In this document: positions 29,523-38,502 of the stretch, piece by piece | Numbering within the stretch: the stretch's first letter is position 1 | Layout of the letters: each line of letters begins with the position of its first letter | NCBI RefSeq assembly: GCF_014197535.1 | Contig: NZ_JACIFV010000013.1 | Coordinates: forward strand, 95,321 to 159,320 | Source: Rhizobium aethiopicum | GTDB taxonomy: Bacteria; Pseudomonadota; Alphaproteobacteria; Rhizobiales; Rhizobiaceae | DNA: 64,000 bases | Direction of reading: 5' to 3' | Program-made: the position numbers and the translations under genes | Notes under the pieces: model-generated | Database searches by the model: none | Seen by the model: the letters and a program-made list of their open reading frames with translations, nothing else | Told to the model about the DNA's origin: nothing

Positions 29523-30746
29523 TCACTCTTCGTCAACCACCCGAAGCTTGAGAAGGCCGGTACGGCTTTCCACGGATTTGGCCGGGCTCTCGTCGTGGCG
29601 GGCGGGCTTGGTGTCGCCGTCTGCCTCGAATTCCAGCGCCTCGATCTTGGCACCGCGTTTGGTGAGCTTGTCGGCTGATGTGACCACCATGTCGATATCC
29701 TTCTGCGCTATGGCGAAATGGCCCTGCAGCTTGCGCACCCGCTCGTCGAGGCGGCCGAGATCGTCCATCAGCAGCGCCACCTCGCCCTGGATCAGATGCG
29801 CCTGCGCCCGCATGCGCTGGTCTTTCAGCACTGCCTGGATGACCTGGATCGACAGCATCAGCAGTGACGGCGAGACGATGACGATGCGCGCCCGGTGTGC
29901 CTTCTGCACCAGGGCCTCGAAGTTCTCGTGGATCTCCGCGAAGATCGATTCCGACGGCACAAAGAGAAAGGCCGTCTCCTGGGTTTCCCCCTGAATCAGA
30001 TATTTCTCGGAAATATCGCGGATATGGATCTCCATATCGCGGCGGAACTGTTGGCCGGCGATCTTGGCGGCCTCGGGGCTGCCGGCGTCACGGATGGCGT
30101 TCCAGGCTTCGAGCGGGAACTTCGCATCGATGACAAGCGGCGGTGCGCCGTTCGGCATGCGGATCGTGCAGTCCGGCCGCGAGCCGTTCGAGAGCGTCTG
30201 TTGGAAGGCATAGGCGCCCATCGGCAGGCCGTCGGCGACGATCGTCTCCATCCGCGACTGGCCGAAGGCGCCGCGCGTCTGCTTATTGGAAAGAATGGCC
30301 TGCAGTCCGACGACGTCCTTGGCGAGCGTCTGGATATTGTTCTGCGCGGCATCGATGACCGCCAGCCGCTCCTGCAGCCGCTGCAGGTTCTCATGCGTCG
30401 ACTTCGTCTGCTCGGTGATCGTCGAGCTGACGCGCTGCGACATGCCGTCGAGGCGTTGGCTGATCGCCTGGTTGAGCTCGCTCTGGCGCGCGCCGAAAAC
30501 CTCGGCCATGGCCGCGATGCGGCCCTGCATTTCCGCCTGGATCTTCAAAAGCTCGGCCATGCGCGCCTCGCTTTCGCCAGCCCGCAGGCTCGCCTCCTCT
30601 GCCTGCTCGCGGCGGAGGCTGGCGCCGCGCAAGAGAAGGATGATCACCAGAAGCACGAAGGCGATCAGAACACCGCCGGCAAGCGCCAGCATGGCGGGAC
30701 TGAGCGAGGCGACGGAGAGGGCAAGCGATTCGGAATGAACGGTCAT
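29523..30746 (-). CDS. rmuC: DNA recombination protein RmuC
   Basis: Membrane-anchored protein of the RmuC family, which carries a PD-(D/E)XK-type nuclease fold and limits inversions at short inverted repeats in E. coli. The 407-residue protein has one N-terminal transmembrane helix (about 17-40, LALAGGVLIAFVLLVIILLL), a long coiled-coil (about 45-140), and the core domain with PDCTIRMPNGAPPLVIDAKFPLE, where Asp and Lys of VIDAKFP are the probable catalytic residues. The intergenic palindromes common in this genome are the kind of substrate the family acts on, but that link is only suggestive. Confidence 0.92.
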   Translation of the reverse strand: MTVHSESLALSVASLSPAMLALAGGVLIAFVLLVIILLLRGASLRREQAEEASLRAGESEARMAELLKIQAEMQGRIAAMAEVFGARQSELNQAISQRLDGMSQRVSSTITEQTKSTHENLQRLQERLAVIDAAQNNIQTLAKDVVGLQAILSNKQTRGAFGQSRMETIVADGLPMGAYAFQQTLSNGSRPDCTIRMPNGAPPLVIDAKFPLEAWNAIRDAGSPEAAKIAGQQFRRDMEIHIRDISEKYLIQGETQETAFLFVPSESIFAEIHENFEALVQKAHRARIVIVSPSLLMLSIQVIQAVLKDQRMRAQAHLIQGEVALLMDDLGRLDERVRKLQGHFAIAQKDIDMVVTSADKLTKRGAKIEALEFEADGDTKPARHDESPAKSVESRTGLLKLRVVDEE

Positions 30747-30944
30747 GCTGCAACCATAACAGAAGATGCGGCAATATATAGATCAAAACGTGAACGAAAT
30801 CGGCGATCCTCAATATCTTCTCTGTCGTCTTTTCTTCGCCGCTGCGGAAAATCGCAGCCGATTTAACCATTGCTCAACCATATTCGCCAAAATCTGTGCT
30901 GCAGAATTCCCTCCCGCGCCGTTGCGCCAAGTACAGAGATTTCC

Positions 30945-32441
30945 ATGACATCCCAGCAGACCGACAGTGCCCTCAGGCAGCGCCTCGATTTCATCGAACT
31001 GGACGAGGCGGCGCGCCGGTCGATGCGGGATCTCAGCCCGGTCATATCAGAGCTGATCGGCGCCGCCCTCGACAAGTTTTATGCCAAGATCGCCAGGACC
31101 CCCGCCGTCTCAGGCTTTTTCGCCGATAAGAACCATGTCGCTCATGCCAAGAAGCGGCAGCAGGATCATTGGCGCAAGCTTGCCGGCGGCGCCTTCGACG
31201 AAGCCTATGTGGACGGCGTGACCGCGGTCGGCCGCACCCATGCCCGCATCGGGCTGGAGCCGCGCTGGTATGTCGGCGGCTATGCCCTCGTCATGTCCGA
31301 ACTCGTCAAGGGCATCATGGAGAAGCAGTGGCCGTCGGTCTTCGCGCGCCAGCAGGGCAAACTGCTCGCCGAGAAGCTGTCGGCCGTCATCAAGGCGGGC
31401 ATGCTCGACATGGATTATTCCATCTCGGTCTATCTCGAGACGCTTGAAGCCAAACGCCAGGCTCTGGAAGAGCAGCGCGCCCAGGCCGAGGCCGATCAGA
31501 CGATGGCGCTGGAGCAGTTGCGCCGCGGTCTGGAGGCGCTGTCGAGCGGTGATCTCGAGGCCACGCTGCCATCCGACCTGCCGGGCAATTTCCGGCAGAT
31601 GGCCGAGGATTACAATCGTGCCGTCAAGGCGCTTCGCCAGTCCTTCGCATCGGTGCGCGACACGTCCAGCCAGATCATGAACGGCGCCGACGTCATCTCC
31701 AATGCGACCAACGACCTGGCGTTGCGCACGGCCCAGCAGGCGGCGGGCGTCGAGGAGAGTTCGGCTGCCCTGCAGCAGCTTTCCGTCAGCGTCGGTCAGA
31801 CCGCCGCCAATGCCGAGAAGGCTTCGGATGCCGTACGCGAGACGCAGCAGAAGGCGAAGAATTCGGGTGAGCTCGTCACCAGCGCCGTCTCGGCGATGGC
31901 CGGCATCGAAAAATCCTCGACGGAGATTTCCAAGATCATCGGCGTCATCGACGAAATCGCCTTCCAGACCAATCTTCTGGCGCTGAACGCCGGTGTCGAG
32001 GCAGCGCGCGCCGGCGATGCCGGCAAGGGTTTTGCCGTCGTCGCCCAGGAAGTGCGCCAACTTGCCCAGCGTACGGCCGAAGCCGCCAAGGAGATCAAGA
32101 ACCTGATCTCGCAGAGCTCCACCCAGGTCAATGAGGGTGTCGGCATCGTCTCCAGCACCGGCGAAGCGCTGAACGACATGATCGGCCGCATCGACATCAT
32201 CAACCGCTTCGTCGCCGATATCGCCGCCGCCGCCCGCGATCAGGCGACCGGCGTCAACGAGGTCAGCGTGGCAATCCGCAGCATGGGCGAAATCACCCAG
32301 CAGAATTCCGGCATGGTCGAGCGCACGTCGGCGGAAACCGGCCGCCTCAAGGACGAGGTGGATCAGCTGATCGAGCTGTTGCGCCGCTTCCGTGCCCGGC
32401 CGGAAGGCCACGCCGTCGTCGGTGAACGCCGGGCGGCCTGA
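30945..32441 (+). CDS. Globin-coupled methyl-accepting chemotaxis protein (HemAT-like aerotaxis sensor)
   Basis: Soluble chemoreceptor of 498 residues with no transmembrane segment. The N-terminal ~180 residues form a sensor globin, with proximal haem ligand His99 in VGRTHARIGL and the conserved RWYVGGYALV helix. A helical linker follows, then a HAMP-like segment and a signalling domain with IAFQTNLLALNAGVEAARAG. It presumably binds O2 or another gas through haem and signals to CheA. Unlike the other two receptors here it lacks a C-terminal CheR pentapeptide (it ends GERRAA). The ATG at 30945 was chosen; a short unsupported extension lies upstream. Confidence 0.92.
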   Translation: MTSQQTDSALRQRLDFIELDEAARRSMRDLSPVISELIGAALDKFYAKIARTPAVSGFFADKNHVAHAKKRQQDHWRKLAGGAFDEAYVDGVTAVGRTHARIGLEPRWYVGGYALVMSELVKGIMEKQWPSVFARQQGKLLAEKLSAVIKAGMLDMDYSISVYLETLEAKRQALEEQRAQAEADQTMALEQLRRGLEALSSGDLEATLPSDLPGNFRQMAEDYNRAVKALRQSFASVRDTSSQIMNGADVISNATNDLALRTAQQAAGVEESSAALQQLSVSVGQTAANAEKASDAVRETQQKAKNSGELVTSAVSAMAGIEKSSTEISKIIGVIDEIAFQTNLLALNAGVEAARAGDAGKGFAVVAQEVRQLAQRTAEAAKEIKNLISQSSTQVNEGVGIVSSTGEALNDMIGRIDIINRFVADIAAAARDQATGVNEVSVAIRSMGEITQQNSGMVERTSAETGRLKDEVDQLIELLRRFRARPEGHAVVGERRAA

Positions 32442-32460
32442 CGCGAATATGGCGAAATTC

Positions 32461-32496
32461 CGGGCGGGGGATGCAAAAAAGCGTCTTCCCCGCCCG
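32461..32496. terminator. GC-rich hairpin after the globin-coupled receptor
   Basis: CGGGCGGGG (32461-32469) pairs with CCCCGCCCG (32488-32496), extended inward by weaker pairs around an A6 loop. It lies 20 bases after the receptor stop and ahead of def. No clear T-run follows. Confidence 0.5.
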
Positions 32497-32540
32497 CCGG
32501 ATAATTCCATAGCGGGAAAAGATGGGTTATGGGAACGCCC

Positions 32541-33056
32541 ATGACCATCAAGCCACTCATCATTCTTCCCGACCCCGTTCTCCGTCAGCTCTCCAAGCCG
32601 ATCGAACGTGTGGATGCCGACCTGCAGCGCCTTGCCGACGACATGCTGGAAACCATGTACGACGCGCCGGGCATCGGCCTTGCCGCAATCCAGATCGGCG
32701 TGCCGCGTCGCATGCTGGTTATCGACGTCTCCCGCGAGGGCGAGGAAAAGCAGCCGCAGGTCTTCATCAATCCGGAGATCGTCAAATCCTCCGACGAGCG
32801 CTCGATCTATGAGGAAGGCTGCCTGTCGATTCCTGACTATTATGCCGAGGTCGAGCGCCCGGCTGCCGTCTCGGTCAAGTATCTCGACCGTGACGGCAAG
32901 GAGCAGATGGTGGAAGCCGATGGGCTGCTCGCCACCTGTCTGCAGCACGAGATCGACCACTTGAACGGCGTGCTCTTCATCGACCATATCTCGCGGCTGA
33001 AGCGGGAGATGGTGATCAAGAAGTTCACCAAGGCGGCCAAGTCTAAGGCGCTCTGA
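32541..33056 (+). CDS. def: Peptide deformylase
   Basis: Metalloenzyme that removes the formyl group from nascent N-terminal methionine. The 171-residue protein has all three motifs: GIGLAAIQ (45-51), EGCLS with metal ligand Cys94, and HEIDH with metal ligands His136 and His140 and catalytic Glu137. I use ATG 32541 (MTIKPLIILPDPVLR), the normal family start, rather than the in-frame ATG four codons earlier at 32529. It belongs with fmt and truA downstream, but a toxin–antitoxin pair is lodged in between. Confidence 0.96.
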   Translation: MTIKPLIILPDPVLRQLSKPIERVDADLQRLADDMLETMYDAPGIGLAAIQIGVPRRMLVIDVSREGEEKQPQVFINPEIVKSSDERSIYEEGCLSIPDYYAEVERPAAVSVKYLDRDGKEQMVEADGLLATCLQHEIDHLNGVLFIDHISRLKREMVIKKFTKAAKSKAL

Positions 33057-33086
33057 CAAAGAGTTGTAAATTGATGGGCAAAGCCC

Positions 33087-33107
33087 TATGATATCACCGA
33101 TATCATA
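33087..33107. promoter_or_regulatory. Perfect palindromic operator ahead of the toxin–antitoxin pair
   Basis: TATGATATC (33087-33095) and GATATCATA (33099-33107) form a perfect 9-bp inverted repeat around ACC. It lies 14 bases ahead of the antitoxin ATG and just before its GGAGG. This is the expected place for autorepression by a FitAB/VapBC complex. Binding is inferred. Confidence 0.7.
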
Positions 33108-33120
33108 ATGGAGGTGCCGA

Positions 33121-33381
33121 ATGGGTGATCTGCTTATCCGGGATGTTCCGGACGCTATGAAGCGGCAGCTTCAGGAAAGCGCGCAACGCAATGGCCGGAG
33201 CCTTTCGGAGGAAGCGATCGAAATCATCCGCCGGCAGATTGCAGCGGAGCGTTCGGGAGCTCCCGCCGGGCAGCGCCTGCGTTCGCTGATGGGCGACGAA
33301 AGATTGAGCGATGACGAAGTGGAGGCTATCGCCGCGTCTCGCCACGAACGCGACCGCGAACCACCACGTTTCGACAGATGA
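33121..33381 (+). CDS. FitA/VapB-like antitoxin (ribbon-helix-helix)
   Basis: An 86-residue antitoxin. The N-terminal ~40 residues (LLIRDVPDAMKRQLQESAQR, then SLSEEAIEIIRRQ) fit the FitA-like ribbon-helix-helix DNA-binding domain; the C-terminal half is charged and probably wraps the toxin. GGAGG six bases upstream gives a strong start. The stop overlaps the toxin start by ATGA, the usual coupling in such modules. With the operator at 33087 it should repress its own promoter. A VapB label would be equally acceptable, because FitA and VapB antitoxins overlap in sequence. Confidence 0.88.
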   Translation: MGDLLIRDVPDAMKRQLQESAQRNGRSLSEEAIEIIRRQIAAERSGAPAGQRLRSLMGDERLSDDEVEAIAASRHERDREPPRFDR

Positions 33382-33797
33382 TTGTCCTCGACACGAACGT
33401 GATTTCCGAATTGCAGGGAAGGACCCATAGCGAGCGGATATTGAATTGGCTGGACGGTTACGACGTCGACACGCTTTTCCTCACGACGATCTCCATCGGG
33501 GAAATGCGCTACGGGCTTGAACTCCTGGATGACGGCAGGCGAAAGACGGCATTGATTTCCGACTTCAACCGGATCGAATCCGAATTTGCCGGTCGCATAC
33601 TGGGTTTTTCGATCAGCGCGGCGAATCGTTACGGCCTGCTGGCTGCTACGCGAAGAAAGGCGGGACGGCCGGTGGAAACGAAGGATGCCATGATCGCCGC
33701 CATCTGCCTCGCAACCGGTGCGACGCTTGCCACCCGCAACACCAGCGATTTCGAGGGGCTTGATCTCAAGCTCGTAAATCCGTTTGAAGACGGCTGA
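33378..33797 (+). CDS. PIN-domain ribonuclease toxin (FitB/VapC-like)
   Basis: A 139-residue PIN-domain toxin, presumably an Mg-dependent endoribonuclease that acts on tRNA or other RNA when freed from the antitoxin. The acidic active-site set is complete: Asp5 in VLDTNVISEL, Glu42 in IGEMRYGL, Asp103 in TKDAMIAAI and Asp124 in RNTSDFEGLDL. IAAICLATGATLATRNTSDF is typical of FitB-type toxins. Nothing in the frame suggests inactivation. It is coupled to the antitoxin, with fmt starting 20 bases after its stop, so transcription may run on into fmt. Confidence 0.9.
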   Translation: MIVLDTNVISELQGRTHSERILNWLDGYDVDTLFLTTISIGEMRYGLELLDDGRRKTALISDFNRIESEFAGRILGFSISAANRYGLLAATRRKAGRPVETKDAMIAAICLATGATLATRNTSDFEGLDLKLVNPFEDG

Positions 33798-33817
33798 TCC
33801 TTAACTGGCGAGTTAAA

Positions 33818-34753
33818 ATGTCTCTTCGCATCATCTTCATGGGAACGCCGGAGTTCTCGGTTCCGACCCTGCGCCTGCTTGTCGATGCCGGCCATAAGAT
33901 CGTCGCGGTCTATACGCAGCCGCCGCGGCCGGGCGGACGGCGTGGGCTCGATCTGCAGAAGTCGCCGGTGCATCAGGCGGCCGAACTGCTCGGTCTTCCG
34001 GTCTTCACGCCGGTCAATTTCAAGGACCCGGGGGAGCGCGAGCGGTTTGCCGCCCTCAAGGCCGATGTCGGCGTCGTCGTCGCCTACGGGCTGTTGCTGC
34101 CGGAAGCGATTTTGAACGGCACCCGCGAGGGCTGCTACAACGGTCATGCCTCACTGCTGCCGCGCTGGCGCGGTGCCGCGCCCATCCAGCGGGCGATCAT
34201 GGCGGGCGACGACAAGACCGGCATGATGGTGATGAAGATGGACAAGGGCCTCGATACCGGCGCCGTCGCGCTGACCCGCGAAGTCGAGATCGGCCCGAAC
34301 ATGACGGCGGGCGAATTGCACGACCGGCTGATGCAAGTCGGCGCCAAGGCGATGGCGGAAGCCATGGTGAAGCTCGAGATGAACGACCTGCCGCTGACGC
34401 CGCAGCCCGAAGAGGGCGTGCTTTATGCTGCCAAGATCGACAAGGCCGAGACGCGCATCGACTTCGCAAGAAATGCCCGTGATGTGCACAACCATATTCG
34501 CGGCCTCGCGCCGTTCCCGGGCGCATGGTTCGAGCTTGAGATCGGCGGCAAGCCAGAACGGGTCAAGGTGCTGGGCTCTGAACTGACTGAGGGGCAGGGC
34601 GCTGCCGGAGAGCTGCTGACGGACGATCTCGTGATTGCCTGCGGTTCGGGTGCGGTGCGATTGACGAAGCTGCAGAAGGCCGGCGGCAAGCCGCTGACCG
34701 CGGCGGATTTCCTCCGAGGCACGCCGCTCGGCGCAGGCACGAGGCTTTCCTGA
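33818..34753 (+). CDS. fmt: Methionyl-tRNA formyltransferase
   Basis: Formylates initiator methionyl-tRNA using 10-formyl-tetrahydrofolate. The 311-residue protein has the N-terminal GTPEFSVPTL, the catalytic segment around GCYNGHASLLPRWRGAAPI with the conserved Asn/His, and the C-terminal tRNA-binding OB-like domain. Its partner def lies upstream, with the toxin–antitoxin pair between them. Its stop shares one base with the truA start (TGATG), so the two are translationally coupled. Confidence 0.96.
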   Translation: MSLRIIFMGTPEFSVPTLRLLVDAGHKIVAVYTQPPRPGGRRGLDLQKSPVHQAAELLGLPVFTPVNFKDPGERERFAALKADVGVVVAYGLLLPEAILNGTREGCYNGHASLLPRWRGAAPIQRAIMAGDDKTGMMVMKMDKGLDTGAVALTREVEIGPNMTAGELHDRLMQVGAKAMAEAMVKLEMNDLPLTPQPEEGVLYAAKIDKAETRIDFARNARDVHNHIRGLAPFPGAWFELEIGGKPERVKVLGSELTEGQGAAGELLTDDLVIACGSGAVRLTKLQKAGGKPLTAADFLRGTPLGAGTRLS

Positions 34754-35550
34754 TGCCGCGTTTCCGCATGACCGTCGAATATGACGGCGGCCCCTATGTC
34801 GGCTGGCAGCGGCAGGAGAACGGCCCCTCGGTGCAGGGGGCGATCGAGGCGGCGGTGCTGTCGCTGACCGACGAGACCGTGTCGATCCGCGGCGCCGGCC
34901 GCACCGATTCCGGCGTCCACGCGATTGGACAGGTGATCCATGCCGACCTTTCCAAGTCGTGGTCGCCCTACAAGCTGCAGAATGCCCTGAACGCGCATCT
35001 GAGGCTTGCCGGCGAGCGTGTCTCCATTCTCGACGTCGAGGCGGTTCCCGACTTTTTCGATGCCCGCTTTTCGGCACTGCGGCGCCATTATCTCTACCGC
35101 ATCGTCAGCCGCCGGGCGCCGCTGGCGCTCGAAGCCGGCAAGGCTTGGTGGGTGCCGAAGACGCTCGATCACGAGGTCATGCACGCCGCCGCCCAGAGGC
35201 TGGTCGGCCGGCACGATTTCTCCACCTTCCGCTCCGCCCATTGCCAGGCGAACAGCCCGGTGCGCACGCTCGACCGGCTTGACGTGACGCGAAATGGCGA
35301 ATTGATCGAGATCCGCGCCACGGCGCAGAGCTTCCTCCACAACCAGATCCGTTCCTTCGCCGGCACACTGAAGCTTGCCGGCGAAGGCAAATGGACCCCT
35401 GAGGATGTGCAGGCGGCGCTCGAGGCGCAGGACCGCAAGGCCTGCGGCCCGGTGGCGCCGCCCGAAGGGCTCTATTTCCTGCAGGTGGATTATCCCGAGG
35501 TGATCACCGACCGACGCAGGCCCGCCGAGGAGAACGACGACGATCTCTGA
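34753..35550 (+). CDS. truA: tRNA pseudouridine(38-40) synthase TruA
   Basis: Isomerises uridines 38-40 in the anticodon stem-loop of many tRNAs. The 265-residue protein starts MPRFRMTVEYDGGPYVGWQR, has the catalytic Asp52 in RGAGRTDSGVHA and the family segments RRHYLYRI and RSFLHNQIR-like AQSFLHNQIRSFAG. Coupled to fmt by a one-base overlap, it ends the rightward def–fmt–truA run, and the next genes face it from the other strand. Confidence 0.96.
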   Translation: MPRFRMTVEYDGGPYVGWQRQENGPSVQGAIEAAVLSLTDETVSIRGAGRTDSGVHAIGQVIHADLSKSWSPYKLQNALNAHLRLAGERVSILDVEAVPDFFDARFSALRRHYLYRIVSRRAPLALEAGKAWWVPKTLDHEVMHAAAQRLVGRHDFSTFRSAHCQANSPVRTLDRLDVTRNGELIEIRATAQSFLHNQIRSFAGTLKLAGEGKWTPEDVQAALEAQDRKACGPVAPPEGLYFLQVDYPEVITDRRRPAEENDDDL

Positions 35551-35570
35551 TGCTCATGCTATAGCGCGGG

Positions 35571-36167
35571 TCAGGCGGGGTAGATGCCGAGGAAGTGCTG
35601 CAGATATTCCGAAAGGATCATCGATGGCACCAGCAGCACCAGCGTCAGCGCCCCGACCATCAGCGCGTGATCATGGCAGATCATCCTCAGGATACGCGCG
35701 AGGGCGAAGACCTGCGCCAGCATGAAGGCGAGCAGTAGCAGCGAGACGAAGCCGACGGTGCCGGGCAGGAAGAACACCAGCGCCAGCAGCAGACCGTTGA
35801 TATAGGAGAGTGGCACGCCGAGCCAGTTGACGCTGACGACGATGGGGGCGAAGCGCTCGCCCATGCGGAAGGCAAGCAGCAGCAGCCCAGCAAAGACCAG
35901 CGGCACGAACCAGTTGGCGACCTCGACAAGGCCGAGCCTGATGTAGAAGGCAAGATCGACATCGGCCTCCGGCGGCATCGACCGCAGGAAGGCCTGTCGC
36001 CACCAGAGCCAGGAAATGCCCATCGGCGGCAGGCACCAGGCCATCGCCCAGAACGAGCGGTTGACGCCGCGCTCCGACAGATCGAGGAAGCGGAAGCCGC
36101 GCGGATCCATCCGGATCAGCAGCCAGAGGCCGGCCAGGTAATACTGGACTTCCCTAAGACCCGGCAT
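35571..36167 (-). CDS. Conserved integral membrane protein of unknown function
   Basis: A 198-residue protein with about five predicted transmembrane helices after a ~35-residue cytoplasmic start; it ends MILSEYLQHFLGIYPA. I do not recognise a named family. A Trp-rich first helix region (MGISWLWWRQAF) and a short inter-helix stretch with His-Asp-His (CHDHALM) are the only notable features. The start at 36167 overlaps the end of dapE by 14 bases, so it is translated with dapE and may share the dapD–dapE transcript. It faces truA with about 20 bases between the stops. Confidence 0.75.
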   Translation of the reverse strand: MPGLREVQYYLAGLWLLIRMDPRGFRFLDLSERGVNRSFWAMAWCLPPMGISWLWWRQAFLRSMPPEADVDLAFYIRLGLVEVANWFVPLVFAGLLLLAFRMGERFAPIVVSVNWLGVPLSYINGLLLALVFFLPGTVGFVSLLLLAFMLAQVFALARILRMICHDHALMVGALTLVLLVPSMILSEYLQHFLGIYPA

Positions 36168-37347
36168 GGGCGAACCAGCGGTCGATGAAGGCCTCGTAGA
36201 TCGCCGTCAGCGTCTCCAGATCGGCAACAGTGACGCGCTCGTCGACCATGTGCATCGTCTGGCCGACCAGGCCGAACTCGACGACCGGGCAATAGTCCTT
36301 GATGAAGCGCGCATCCGACGTGCCGCCGGTGGTCGAAAGCTTGGGCGACCGGCCGGCCACACTTTCGACGGCAGACGACAGCGAAGCGATCAGGGCGTTG
36401 TTGCGGGTCAGGAAGACATGGCTTGGCCGGTCGGCCCAGACGATATCGTATTTGACCGGCTCCCTGCCTGGTCGCAGCTGGCCGTCGACGGCGGCGGCTT
36501 CGAGACGGCGCAGGATTTCGGCGCGCAGCGTTTCGACGGTCCAGCTGTCGTTGAAGCGGATGTTGAAGCTTGCCGATGCCTTGGCCGGAATGACGTTCGT
36601 CGCAGGATTGCCGACATCGACCGTCGTCACTTCGAGGTTCGACGGCTGGAAATCGTCGGTGCCGCCGTCGAAAGGCGGATCCATCAGCGCCTGCGTCAGC
36701 TGCAGCATGCCGCGCACCGGATTGTCGGCAAGGTGCGGGTAAGCGGCATGGCCCTGAATGCCGTGTACGATGATCCTGCCCGACAGCGAGCCGCGCCGGC
36801 CGATCTTGATCATGTCGCCGAGCCGGTCCGGATTGGTCGGTTCTCCCACAAGGCAGGCGTCCCAGCGCTCGCCGCGCTCCGCCGCCCATTGCAGCAGTTT
36901 GATCGTGCCGTTGATCGCCGGGCCTTCTTCGTCGCCGGTGATGAGGAAAGAGATCGAGCCGGCCGGCGGCCCGTTCTTTTCGATATGACGGGCGACCGCG
37001 GCGACGAAACAGGCGATGCCGCCCTTCATGTCGACGGCGCCGCGTCCGAAGAGCTCGCCCTTTGATATCTCCGCGGCAAAAGGCGGGTGCGTCCAGGCGG
37101 CTTCATCGCCGACCGGCACCACATCGGTATGGCCGGCAAACATCAGGTGCGGACCGTCGCCGCCGAGGCGGGCATAGAGGTTCTCGATATCGGGTGTTCC
37201 CTCTTCGCTCGCTCTCACTTTGTCGACTTTGAAGCCGAGCGGCGCAAGCATCGCTTCCAACGCCGTCAGCGCGCCTCCTTCGGCTGGTGTGACGGAGGGG
37301 CAGCGAATCAGCGTCTGCAGATTGGCGACGGGATCGGTAGCGGTCAT
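36154..37347 (-). CDS. dapE: Succinyl-diaminopimelate desuccinylase
   Basis: Zinc peptidase-family enzyme of the succinylase route to lysine and meso-diaminopimelate: hydrolyses N-succinyl-LL-diaminopimelate. The 397-residue protein has the di-metal ligands and catalytic residues in place: His73 and Asp75 in FAGHTDVVP, bridging Asp106 in GRGAVDMKGG, and Glu140-Glu141 in TGDEEGP. The ATG at 37347 (MTATDPVANL) gives the normal family length; a further 12 codons are open upstream. It lies 100 bases after dapD in the same direction and overlaps a membrane protein gene at its end. Confidence 0.95.
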   Translation of the reverse strand: MTATDPVANLQTLIRCPSVTPAEGGALTALEAMLAPLGFKVDKVRASEEGTPDIENLYARLGGDGPHLMFAGHTDVVPVGDEAAWTHPPFAAEISKGELFGRGAVDMKGGIACFVAAVARHIEKNGPPAGSISFLITGDEEGPAINGTIKLLQWAAERGERWDACLVGEPTNPDRLGDMIKIGRRGSLSGRIIVHGIQGHAAYPHLADNPVRGMLQLTQALMDPPFDGGTDDFQPSNLEVTTVDVGNPATNVIPAKASASFNIRFNDSWTVETLRAEILRRLEAAAVDGQLRPGREPVKYDIVWADRPSHVFLTRNNALIASLSSAVESVAGRSPKLSTTGGTSDARFIKDYCPVVEFGLVGQTMHMVDERVTVADLETLTAIYEAFIDRWFAHAGS

Positions 37348-37447
37348 GGCGGTCGAACTATCCGGCGGGAATGGCAAAGACATGGCAAGGCGGGGCCGCC
37401 TCGCCCAAAAGACGTCGCCTGTTTACCGGATCAAGGCCCCGGTGTCA

Positions 37448-38308
37448 TCAATCTCTGAGCAGCTCGTTGATACCGGTCTTCGAGCGGGTCTGTTCATCGA
37501 CGCGCTTGACGATGACGGCGCAGTAGAGATGCGGCGCCGGCTGGCCGTTTGCCATCGTCGCGTTGGCCGACGCCATCGAGCCGGCGACAACGACGGAATA
37601 AGGCGGCACTTCGCCGTACATCACCTCGCCGGTGGCGCGGTCGACGATCTTGGTCGACTTGCCGATATAGACGCCCATGCCGAGCACCGAGCCTTCGCGG
37701 ACGATGCAGCCTTCGACCACTTCGGAACGGGCGCCAATGAAGCAATTGTCCTCGATGATGGTCGGGCCGGCCTGCATCGGTTCGAGCACGCCGCCGATGC
37801 CGACGCCGCCGGAGAGATGCACGTGTTTGCCGATCTGCGCGCAGGAGCCGACCGTTGCCCAGGTGTCGACCATCGTGCCTTCGCCGACATAGGCGCCGAG
37901 ATTGACGAAGGAGGGCATCAGGATCGCATTCGGGGCGATATAGGCCGAGCGGCGCACGACGCAGTTCGGCACGGCGCGGAAGCCTGCGGCGCGGAACTGG
38001 TTTTCGCCCCAGTTCTCGAACTTCGAGGGAACCTTGTCCCACCAGGTGGAATTGCCGGAGCCGCCCTTGACCACGTCCATGTCGTTGAGGCGGAAGGACA
38101 AGAGCACCGCCTTCTTCAGCCACTGATTGACCGTCCAGGCGCCGTCGGCGCCGCGGGTCGCCACGCGGGCCCTACCGGAATCGAGCAGATCGAGCGCCGC
38201 TTCGACCGCATCACGGACCTCGCCCTTCGTCGACATGTTCACATTGTCGCGATTGTCGAAGGCGGCTTCGATGGTCTTTTCCAGGGATGCGAGGTCGGTG
38301 GCGCTCAT
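37448..38308 (-). CDS. dapD: Tetrahydrodipicolinate N-succinyltransferase
   Basis: Transfers succinyl from succinyl-CoA to tetrahydrodipicolinate, the step that commits to the succinylase branch of diaminopimelate synthesis. The 286-residue protein has the helical N-terminal domain and a left-handed beta-helix of hexapeptide repeats (for example VRRSAYIAPNAILMPSFVN and VIEGCIVREGSVLGMG-like EGCIVREGSVLGMGVYIG). dapE follows 100 bases later. It is divergent from the LOG-family gene, with about 190 bases between the two starts. Confidence 0.96.
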   Translation of the reverse strand: MSATDLASLEKTIEAAFDNRDNVNMSTKGEVRDAVEAALDLLDSGRARVATRGADGAWTVNQWLKKAVLLSFRLNDMDVVKGGSGNSTWWDKVPSKFENWGENQFRAAGFRAVPNCVVRRSAYIAPNAILMPSFVNLGAYVGEGTMVDTWATVGSCAQIGKHVHLSGGVGIGGVLEPMQAGPTIIEDNCFIGARSEVVEGCIVREGSVLGMGVYIGKSTKIVDRATGEVMYGEVPPYSVVVAGSMASANATMANGQPAPHLYCAVIVKRVDEQTRSKTGINELLRD

Positions 38309-38502
38309 GAGAATTCCTTAAACTTCGATCTTTATCGTGGAGACGGCGGAGTCTCCGGAGATGCGATCGGCGTGGGTTTGTCCTGCTCTACAGCATGCAC
38401 CCGTAGAACGGAATGATTTTTCGAACAAGATCATACCTGGATTCAAGGCGTTATAGCGACATATCCGGTCTCACGGCCGGCAATACTGAAAGGCATTTCG
38501 AC

